Shown: positions 57,716-64,000 of the stretch, piece after piece
Position numbering within the stretch: position 1 is the stretch's first letter
Layout of the letters: every line of letters starts with the position of its first letter
From: Gammaproteobacteria bacterium
GTDB lineage: Bacteria; Pseudomonadota; Gammaproteobacteria; Steroidobacterales; Steroidobacteraceae
Assembly (NCBI GenBank): GCA_009926865.1
Contig: RFOD01000003.1
Coordinates: 1-64,000, forward strand
Direction: 5' to 3'
DNA: 64,000 nt
Program-made: the position numbers and the translations under genes
The notes under the pieces: model-generated
What the model saw: only the letters and a program-made list of their open reading frames with translations
What the model was told of the DNA's origin: nothing
Database searches by the model: none

Positions 57716-58831
57716 ATGCGCATTGGCGTGATAGGTGGAGGGCAGCTCGGTCGGATGATGGCCTTGGCCGGTCATCCACTGGGTCTTGAGTTTTTATTCC
57801 TTGACCGCTCAAACGATACGCCAGCGGCGCAAGTCGCCCCAAGTCTCGTCGGGGAATTTACGGACCCGAAGCTACTCAATCGGTTGGCGCGAGAGTGCGA
57901 CTTACTCACCTTTGATTGGGAAAATATTTCCGTAGAGAGTCTGCGGGCGCTTGGCTCCAGTGTCCGCATTGCCCCCTCGCTGCGCGCGCTTGCCACAGCA
58001 CGCGATCGCATTAAAGAAAAACAGCTATTTGATAAGTTGGGTATCCCGACGACCCGTTACGCAGCGGTAAATAATCCTCGGTCCCTAGACAAAGCTTTAC
58101 GCGAAATCGGGCTGCCCGGGGTGATCAAAACCCGTAGCCTTGGCTACGATGGCAAAGGACAGGCCGTCGTACGCACTCGCGACGAAGCCCACGCCGCGCT
58201 CCTATCACTGCCTCCCGTGCCACTTATTTACGAAGAATTCATCCCCTTTGATTTTGAAGTCTCAGCCATTGGGGCTCGTAATGCTCAGGGACAAACGGCG
58301 CTCTATCCCCTGAATCATAATCTGCACCGCGAAGGAATTCTTCGCCTCACACGCGCCCCTTTCGATAGCGGACGATTGCAGTCGAAGGCACAGAGCCACC
58401 TAAGGAAGCTTCTGCAATATTTCGCCTATCAAGGCGTACTCAATATTGAATTTTTCGTCAAAGGCCAGCGACTGCTTGCCAATGAATTAGCGCCACGTGT
58501 GCACAACTCAGGGCACTGGACGATTGAAGGCGCTGCGACGAGTCAGTTTGAGAATCATCTACGGGCCATTCTCAATCTGCCGTTGGGCTCAACCGCAGCC
58601 CGGGGCTACTCCGCCATGATCAATCTGATTGGCAGCTTACCGCCGCGAGACTCTTGGCTTGCGATCCCAGAGCTCCATTGGCATGACTATGGCAAGACAC
58701 CCCGCCCAGGTCGCAAAGTGGGGCATGTCACCGTACTCGCTCAGAACGCCATGCTGCGAGATCGTCTCGCCAACAAATTGCTCAAAGATATCGCCAAGCA
58801 CGAAGCGATCAGCCCGTCCCCCCGACGGTAA
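57716..58831 (+). CDS. purK: 5-(carboxyamino)imidazole ribonucleotide synthase
   Basis: ATP-grasp enzyme making N5-CAIR from AIR, 371 residues. [48 protein letters not shown] and [17 protein letters not shown] are typical. The ATG at 57716 fits the family N-terminus; a TTG at 57686 overlapping purE would add ten residues. The 3' end overlaps convergent tldD by 23 bp. Confidence 0.96.
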   Translation: MRIGVIGGGQLGRMMALAGHPLGLEFLFLDRSNDTPAAQVAPSLVGEFTDPKLLNRLARECDLLTFDWENISVESLRALGSSVRIAPSLRALATARDRIKEKQLFDKLGIPTTRYAAVNNPRSLDKALREIGLPGVIKTRSLGYDGKGQAVVRTRDEAHAALLSLPPVPLIYEEFIPFDFEVSAIGARNAQGQTALYPLNHNLHREGILRLTRAPFDSGRLQSKAQSHLRKLLQYFAYQGVLNIEFFVKGQRLLANELAPRVHNSGHWTIEGAATSQFENHLRAILNLPLGSTAARGYSAMINLIGSLPPRDSWLAIPELHWHDYGKTPRPGRKVGHVTVLAQNAMLRDRLANKLLKDIAKHEAISPSPRR

Positions 58832-60260
58832 GTCCTTCAATGCGTAAAGTCGGCTGACCCACGCCTACCGGTACGCTTTGCCCTTCCTTGCCGCAGGTCC
58901 CCACTCCTTCATCAAGCTTTAGATCATTACCGATCATCGAGACGCGCGTCAGTACATCCGGTCCGTTACCGATAAGTGTTGCACCCTTTAAAGGAGCGCC
59001 GAGCTTTCCTTTTTCGATCAAATAGGCCTCACTGGCCGAGAAAACAAACTTGCCAGAAGTGATATCCACCTGGCCACCGCCAAAATTAACCGCATAAATC
59101 CCGCGTTCGACGGACTCAATGATTTCCTGAGGATCGTGCCGACCCGGTCGCATATAAGTGTTAGTCATTCGCGGCAAGGTGACATGCGCAAACGACTCTC
59201 GCCGACCGTTACCCGTCGAGCGTGTCCCCATCAGACGCGCATTGAGTCGATCCTGTAGATAACCTTTCAACACACCATCTTCGATCAAAGTGGTGCATTG
59301 GGTGGGTGTCCCTTCATCATCAATATTAAGCGAGCCGCGACGCGACGCGAGTGTTCCGTCATCGACTACGGTACAACCCGCCGCTGCAACACGCTCACCG
59401 ATCCGATTACTGAAGGCTGAGGTCCCCTTACGGTTGAAATCGCCCTCTAAACCGTGACCAATCGCTTCGTGCAGCAAGATGCCAGGCCAGCCCGACCCCA
59501 AAACCACGGTCATGGCACCCGCAGGCGCCGGGATCGCTTGTAGATTAACCAAGGCCTGACGAGCGGCTTCCGCACCGAGCTTGAGTGGCCGATCCTGCGC
59601 TACCAACTCCGCCAAAGAATAGCGCCCGCCCATCCCGGCAAACCCCACCTCGCGCCGTCCATCGCGCTCGGCGATCACCGAGACATTGAAACGCACCAGC
59701 GGACGAACATCCGCGGCAAAGTGCCCCTCGAGATTAGCCAACAACACGACTTCATAGGAGGCGCTCACGGACGCCATCACTTGCACGATGCACGGATCCA
59801 ACCGACGGGTCTCGCGATCTACGCGCTCTAACCAGGCCACTTTGTCATCGTCGCTCAAGCTCGTCAGCGGATCCTGCGGCGCGTAAAGCGCATGCCCGCG
59901 GACGCGATTTAACTGCGGGGCCCGACCATCCCCCCCAGCCACCGCGATGGCGCGAGCGGCTTGCGCGGCCTCAAGTAAAGGCTCCAATAAAATCTCATCG
60001 GAATAAGCAAAGCCGGTTTTTTCGCCTGCGATGGCCCGTACGCCGACGCCCTGCTCGATACTCGCGCTACCTTCTTTGACAATGCCATCTTCCAGCGACC
60101 AGGACTCGTCTCGGGAAAACTGAAAATAGACATCCCCCGCATCGATCGCTGCCGTCTTAAGCTCACCCAGCGCCCGCTCAATATCGCTCTGTATCAATCC
60201 GGCTGGCTGCAAAATCAGCTCTTGCGCCGCGGCAAAAACATCCACACTCGATTGGGTCAT
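58809..60260 (-). CDS. tldD: Metalloprotease TldD
   Basis: Catalytic zinc subunit of TldD/TldE, 483 residues. The HExxxH motif is in [15 protein letters not shown], and [17 protein letters not shown] is conserved near the C-terminus. The ATG at 60260 follows AAAGG at good spacing; a GTG at 60275 overlapping the nitrilase stop is an alternative. Last gene of rsfS-rlmH-maf-rng-nitrilase-tldD. Confidence 0.96.
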   Translation of the reverse strand: MTQSSVDVFAAAQELILQPAGLIQSDIERALGELKTAAIDAGDVYFQFSRDESWSLEDGIVKEGSASIEQGVGVRAIAGEKTGFAYSDEILLEPLLEAAQAARAIAVAGGDGRAPQLNRVRGHALYAPQDPLTSLSDDDKVAWLERVDRETRRLDPCIVQVMASVSASYEVVLLANLEGHFAADVRPLVRFNVSVIAERDGRREVGFAGMGGRYSLAELVAQDRPLKLGAEAARQALVNLQAIPAPAGAMTVVLGSGWPGILLHEAIGHGLEGDFNRKGTSAFSNRIGERVAAAGCTVVDDGTLASRRGSLNIDDEGTPTQCTTLIEDGVLKGYLQDRLNARLMGTRSTGNGRRESFAHVTLPRMTNTYMRPGRHDPQEIIESVERGIYAVNFGGGQVDITSGKFVFSASEAYLIEKGKLGAPLKGATLIGNGPDVLTRVSMIGNDLKLDEGVGTCGKEGQSVPVGVGQPTLRIEGLTVGGTG

Positions 60261-60271
60261 GATAGAACCTT

Positions 60272-61090
60272 TCACAATTTTCGATGTTGCAACGCAGGAA
60301 ACGCCTGACGAGCCTCACGCTGTGCGTCACGATCCAAATCCGCCACCACAATGCCAACCCCTTCACGCCGCCGCGACTGTATTTCCCCCCAATGATTAAT
60401 GATCATGGAGTCTCCATACGTTGCGCGCCCGTTCTCGTGCCGGCCCACTTGGCCTGCCGCCACGACGGCCGCCAAATTTTCGATCGCCCGAGCGCGTAAT
60501 AAGGTTTCCCAGTGTGCCTCGCCCGTCGGCACCGTGAAAGCCGCCGGCACCGTAAACCACTCAGCCCCCTCAGCACTCATGCTGCGATAAAGCTCAGGAA
60601 AGCGAATGTCATAACACACCGATAAGCCTAAGCGCCCACAAGGGGTGTCCACCACTCTCACGGTGTCACCGGCAAGGATATGTGCGGATTCGCGATACGC
60701 TTCGGCTTTACCCGGGATGAGCACATCAAAAAGATGAATTTTGTCGTAACGCGCAACGATCTCCCCGCGCTCATCAAATACCAGCGACGCTGCTGCGACT
60801 TTCATCGGCTCTGCAGACTGTAGCGGCAAGGTGCCCGCGACGATCCACAATCCAAACTCGCGCGCGTACCCTGACAGGGCGGCTTGAATCGGACCCGAGC
60901 CCTGCGGCTCGGCCACGGCGAGCTTATCCACATCCCGACGACCTAGAAATGCGACATTCTCAGGCAGTACCGCAAGCTTCGCCCCCGCCTCCGCTGCCTC
61001 GCGCAAGCAGCGCTGCACAATGGCGAGGTTGGCAGGCACTGAAGGACCTGAGGTCATCTGCACGGCAGCGACGCGCGTGGTCTCAGTCAT
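60272..61090 (-). CDS. Carbon-nitrogen hydrolase (Nit-type amidase)
   Basis: 272-residue nitrilase-superfamily amidase. Catalytic triad: Glu in [11 protein letters not shown], Lys in YDKIHLFDV, Cys in [14 protein letters not shown]. The Nit1/Nit2 branch hydrolyses deaminated glutathione or omega-amides, a metabolite-repair role. Start overlaps rng by 4 bp. Substrate assignment is by family only. Confidence 0.9.
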   Translation of the reverse strand: MTETTRVAAVQMTSGPSVPANLAIVQRCLREAAEAGAKLAVLPENVAFLGRRDVDKLAVAEPQGSGPIQAALSGYAREFGLWIVAGTLPLQSAEPMKVAAASLVFDERGEIVARYDKIHLFDVLIPGKAEAYRESAHILAGDTVRVVDTPCGRLGLSVCYDIRFPELYRSMSAEGAEWFTVPAAFTVPTGEAHWETLLRARAIENLAAVVAAGQVGRHENGRATYGDSMIINHWGEIQSRRREGVGIVVADLDRDAQREARQAFPALQHRKL

Positions 61091-62643
61091 ACCAACACCA
61101 CATCGAATCGATCGGCGTCGTACAGCGCTTCTGACTGCAGCCGAATGGGTCGGGCGAGCCCAGACTCCAGCTCTGCTAAGACGGTTGACTCTTCGCCGAG
61201 CAGCCGATCGATCACATCGGGATGTGCAAGCACCAGTAACTCCTGGCTATCAAACTGTCGGCCCTGCCGCAAAAGCTCGCGGAAGATATCTTGGCAGATA
61301 GTCTCGACGGAGCGGATAAACCCATGACCTGCGCAAGTCGTACAGGGCTCACACAAAAGGTGCTCGAGGCTCTCTCGGGTCCGCTTACGCGTCATCTCCA
61401 GTAAGCCCAAGGGCGAAAACGGCGCGAGTTGCGTCTGCGCATGATCGGCAAGTAACGCCTGCTCTAACGCCGCCAAGACCTGCTGTCGATGTCCCGCATC
61501 GTGCATATCAATAAAATCGATGATGATAATCCCACCGAGGTTACGCAGCCTCAGCTGCCGAGCAATCGCGACTGCCGCTTCCAAATTCGTTCGGAAGATG
61601 GTGTCCTCGAGATTGCGATGGCCCACAAAACCGCCAGTATTCACATCAATCGTGGTCATCGACTCGGTTTGATCGATCACCAAATAACCGCCCGATTTCA
61701 GTGCGACCTTACGCTCAAGCGCACGATTGATCTCCTCTTCAATGCCGTACAAATCAAAAATAGGACGTGCGGCGGCGTGCAATTCAATACGTGGCCCTCC
61801 CTCGGGTAAAAAATCCTGCATGAATTGTTCAAGGCGCACTCTTTGATCACTATCGTCCACGAGCACGCGCTCGACGGTCCGTCCTAGTTCATCGCGCAAC
61901 ACACGCTCAGCAAGTGGTAAATCCTCATGTATCAACTCAATCGTTCGCGCGGCAATCGAGCGGTGTCTCACATGGGACCACAGCCGATCTAGGTAAGCGA
62001 GATCAGAGGCGAGCCGTTCTGCCTCCACGCCCTCTGCAGCCGTGCGCACAATGTACCCACCCCGCTCCGAAATCGAGGGATCTTGTTCAGAGCGACTACT
62101 CAATAATTCCTGCATGACATGCCGGAGTCGCTCTCGCTCAGCTTCCGCGTCGATGCGCGATGAAATACCAATCCCATGACCGTGCGGCATGAATACCAAA
62201 TACCGAGACGGCAAAGAAATGAAGGTTGTTAGTCGAGCGCCTTTAGCACCCAGTGGATCTTTGACCACCTGTACCAGCACGTCATCACCGGCGCTTAAAA
62301 GACGCCGTATATCGGCGGCAGGCTGCTGCAGAACCGGCGCCATGCCATCCAACACCCCACTCGGGCCGCCAGAATTTGCGACAGCAGCCACCGACTGGGC
62401 ATCAAATCGTGTCTCTTGCGAGACCACATCGTTGACGTGCAGAAACCCAGTACGAGCTAAGCCCAGTTCAATGAAGGCGGCCTGCATACCCGGTAACACA
62501 CGAGTGACTTTACCGCGATAGATATTGCCCACAAAGCCTCGTCGGCTCGCACGCTCAACGAAAAGTTCCTGAACGATACCACCCTCGATCAAGGCTGCAC
62601 GCGTTTCGCGGGGGGCGACATTGATGAATATTTCGGCGCTCAT
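61087..62643 (-). CDS. rng: Ribonuclease G
   Basis: Endoribonuclease of the RNase E/G family, 518 residues, processing 16S rRNA 5' ends and some mRNAs. S1 domain near the start (GFVGNIYRGKVTRVLPGMQAAF interrupted by the usual loop), catalytic aspartate in TTIDVNTGGFVG, IIIDFIDM, and the zinc-link CEPCTTCAGHGF. It lacks the long C-terminal scaffold of RNase E. ATG 62643 overlaps the maf stop. Confidence 0.95.
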   Translation of the reverse strand: MSAEIFINVAPRETRAALIEGGIVQELFVERASRRGFVGNIYRGKVTRVLPGMQAAFIELGLARTGFLHVNDVVSQETRFDAQSVAAVANSGGPSGVLDGMAPVLQQPAADIRRLLSAGDDVLVQVVKDPLGAKGARLTTFISLPSRYLVFMPHGHGIGISSRIDAEAERERLRHVMQELLSSRSEQDPSISERGGYIVRTAAEGVEAERLASDLAYLDRLWSHVRHRSIAARTIELIHEDLPLAERVLRDELGRTVERVLVDDSDQRVRLEQFMQDFLPEGGPRIELHAAARPIFDLYGIEEEINRALERKVALKSGGYLVIDQTESMTTIDVNTGGFVGHRNLEDTIFRTNLEAAVAIARQLRLRNLGGIIIIDFIDMHDAGHRQQVLAALEQALLADHAQTQLAPFSPLGLLEMTRKRTRESLEHLLCEPCTTCAGHGFIRSVETICQDIFRELLRQGRQFDSQELLVLAHPDVIDRLLGEESTVLAELESGLARPIRLQSEALYDADRFDVVLV

Positions 62644-63269
62644 GGCTGACTCTCTTGCCATACGGCGATCCCGGCCGCTTGCAATACTTCAGCGGTTTCA
62701 AATAATGGCAAGCCCATCACCCCCGAGTAACTACCCGACAGGTGTTCGATAAAAGCGGCGCCCAACCCCTGGATCGCATAAGCACCCGCCTTTCCCCGAG
62801 GCTCGCCCGTTCGCCAATACGCCTCAATCTCGGTCGGTGCCAATGATTTAAAGCGAACCTCCGATACGCTGACGCGTAGCTGACTCTTATTATGTGAAAC
62901 GAGCGCAATCGCCGATAACACCTGATGAGTGCCACCCGATAGTGCTCGTAGCATGCGGATCGCATCTCGCTCATCCAACGGCTTACCAAAAATATGGCCA
63001 TGCCGATGTACGGTGGTATCCGCACCCAGTACCCAGCACTCGTTACCGCCTAGACCCTCGTGCTCAAGGAGCTGCCACAAGGCCTGCGCCTTCCCGCGCG
63101 CCATCCGCTGAACATAATCGATAGGTATTTCGCCGAGGTTTGGCGTTTCGTCAATCTCGGCAACACGCTGTCGATAGGCGACGCCCAACTGCCGCAAGAG
63201 CTCAACTCGACGCGGTGATGCAGAAGCCAACCATAACCGCTTACCCTGTTGTGACGGAGTCTCACTCAT
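62640..63269 (-). CDS. Maf family nucleotide pyrophosphatase
   Basis: 209 residues; hydrolyses non-canonical or modified nucleoside triphosphates. LASASPRRVELLRQLG at the start, VLGADTTVHRHGHIFGKP and YAIQGLGAAFIEHLSGSYSGVMGLPL are Maf signatures. The position before rng matches E. coli YhdE (dTTP/UTP pyrophosphatase). ATG 63269 lies 3 bp after rlmH. Confidence 0.94.
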   Translation of the reverse strand: MSETPSQQGKRLWLASASPRRVELLRQLGVAYRQRVAEIDETPNLGEIPIDYVQRMARGKAQALWQLLEHEGLGGNECWVLGADTTVHRHGHIFGKPLDERDAIRMLRALSGGTHQVLSAIALVSHNKSQLRVSVSEVRFKSLAPTEIEAYWRTGEPRGKAGAYAIQGLGAAFIEHLSGSYSGVMGLPLFETAEVLQAAGIAVWQESQP

Positions 63270-63272
63270 TCA

Positions 63273-63743
63273 TCACGACTCACGGTGATAAGGATGTCCA
63301 GCGATCACCGATTGCGCCCGATAAAGCTGCTCAGCAACCACCACTCGTGCAAGACCATGCGGAAGCGTTAGATCCGACAATGACCAAAGTTCAAAGGCTC
63401 GCTCACGTACATTCGGCGCATGTCCGTCTGGGCCACCGATCGCGATCGCCAAATCTGGCTCCTGCTGAGAGAGCCTCTGCAGATGCCGGGCCCAGTTCAG
63501 ACTTGTAAAACGCGTTCCTTTCTCATCCAACAAAATCAACTTTTCTTTAGGGCGTAAACTGCCCAGTAGCTGCTCACCCTCGCGCTGCATCGCCTGCTCA
63601 GCGCTACGGCTCGCCCGACTTGCTGTCGGTAATGTTTGCAGCTCTACCCTCCAGGGCGCGCGAATACGCTTCAAATATTCGTTGACTGCGGCATCCACCC
63701 AGGGCGGCTGCCGGTCACCCACGACTAGTAATCGAACCCGCAT
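63273..63743 (-). CDS. rlmH: 23S rRNA (pseudouridine1915-N3)-methyltransferase
   Basis: 156-residue SPOUT methyltransferase acting on helix 69 of 23S rRNA. MRVRLLVVGDRQPPWV, LILLDEKGTRFTS, AIGGPDGHAP and the C-terminal VVAEQLYRAQSVIAGHPYH are characteristic. It overlaps the rsfS 3' end by 29 bp. Confidence 0.97.
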   Translation of the reverse strand: MRVRLLVVGDRQPPWVDAAVNEYLKRIRAPWRVELQTLPTASRASRSAEQAMQREGEQLLGSLRPKEKLILLDEKGTRFTSLNWARHLQRLSQQEPDLAIAIGGPDGHAPNVRERAFELWSLSDLTLPHGLARVVVAEQLYRAQSVIAGHPYHRES

Positions 63744-64000
63744 CCCACAATTGCTCGAGTTGATAGAGCTCCCGAGTACGCGGCAGCATGATGTGCACCA
63801 TGACGGGCAAATCGACTAACACCCACTCGCCTTGCTGCTCGCCCTCGACTCCCAAGGGTCGCTGACCGGCGGCTTTACACATCTGCACAACCCGATCAGC
63901 TACCGAACGCAAATGCCGATCAGAGGTCCCCCCGGCAATCACCATGTAGTCGGTGACATCACTGAGCCCGCGAACATCTAGCACGCGAATGTCGACCGCC
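63715..64000 (-). CDS. rsfS: Ribosomal silencing factor RsfS, C-terminal part
   Basis: Binds L14 and blocks 30S-50S joining under starvation. About 95 codons are visible; the 5' end is beyond the right edge (reading DIRVLDVRGLSDVTDYMVIAGGTSDRH with the D-I-R part encoded at 63985-63999). The GTG at 63984 is inside the conserved strand and is not the start. GEWVLVDLPVMVHIM is the core signature. Overlaps rlmH by 29 bp. Confidence 0.95.
   Translation of the reverse strand, partial: AVDIRVLDVRGLSDVTDYMVIAGGTSDRHLRSVADRVVQMCKAAGQRPLGVEGEQQGEWVLVDLPVMVHIMLPRTRELYQLEQLWDAGSITSRG

Overview
This 64 kb window is a dense stretch of core chromosome from a gammaproteobacterium outside the Enterobacterales. 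Evidence for that placement: GatCAB; the lptD-surA-pdxA-rsmA-apaG-apaH block; ygfB-pepP-ubiH next to zapA-6S RNA-ygfA; AmgK/MurU; a split glycine decarboxylase (GcvPA/GcvPB); Coq7-type ubiquinone hydroxylase; a Vfr/Clp-like CRP; and RsfS-RlmH-Maf-RNase G-TldD. I see no phage, insertion sequence, CRISPR array or plasmid backbone. GC content looks moderately high by eye, and most neighbouring genes overlap by 1-4 bp.

Layout. 1-572: gatA (cut by the window edge) and gatC, leftward. 734-10441: a rightward cell-elongation and peptidoglycan cluster, mreB-mreC-mreD-mrdA-rodA-mltB-rlpA-dacC, then a D-amino acid transaminase and a DUF493 gene. 10447-14582: leftward amgK-murU-lipA-lipB-folE. 14629-21224: rightward lptD-surA-pdxA-rsmA-apaG-apaH, divergent from amgK across a palindromic -10 element; then a class I fumarase. 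22796-27132: leftward DUF6356-rlmI-lgt-thyA-SET methyltransferase-folA, divergent from an Lrp/AsnC regulator that carries a repeated operator-like site. 27711-39020: a tandem glycine riboswitch followed by gcvT-gcvH-gcvPA-gcvPB and then dgkA, a PfkB kinase, DUF72, Sua5, an ornithine-decarboxylase-like enzyme, ComB-like phosphatase, HAD and HIT genes, all in one direction with small gaps.

39122-42479: DUF885 peptidase, ispG, phhB (rightward). 42445-46946: ygfB-pepP-ubiH-ubiI-like (leftward). 47015-48959: TIGR02449/ZapB-like, zapA, 6S RNA, ygfA, EVE-domain gene. 49117-50127: a lysine/alanine-repeat histone H1-like gene with its own promoter and terminators, and rpiA. 50179-51150: rplM-rpsI-tRNA-Gln (leftward). 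51330-58831: coq7, CRP-like regulator, rpe, djlA, purC, pmbA, a short darP, purE-purK. 58809-64000: leftward rsfS (cut by the edge)-rlmH-maf-rng-nitrilase-tldD.

Most of the window is ordinary housekeeping. The points most worth a second look are: a complete SET-domain lysine methyltransferase with a basic tail inside the thyA-folA operon, in a genome that also encodes an H1-like lysine-rich protein; the long co-directional gene run behind the glycine riboswitch; a 14-bp tandem repeat that exactly fills the gcvPA-gcvPB gap; a palindromic bidirectional promoter at amgK/lptD; a probable leaderless transcript at the ZapB-like gene; and a CRP homologue that has lost key cAMP contacts.
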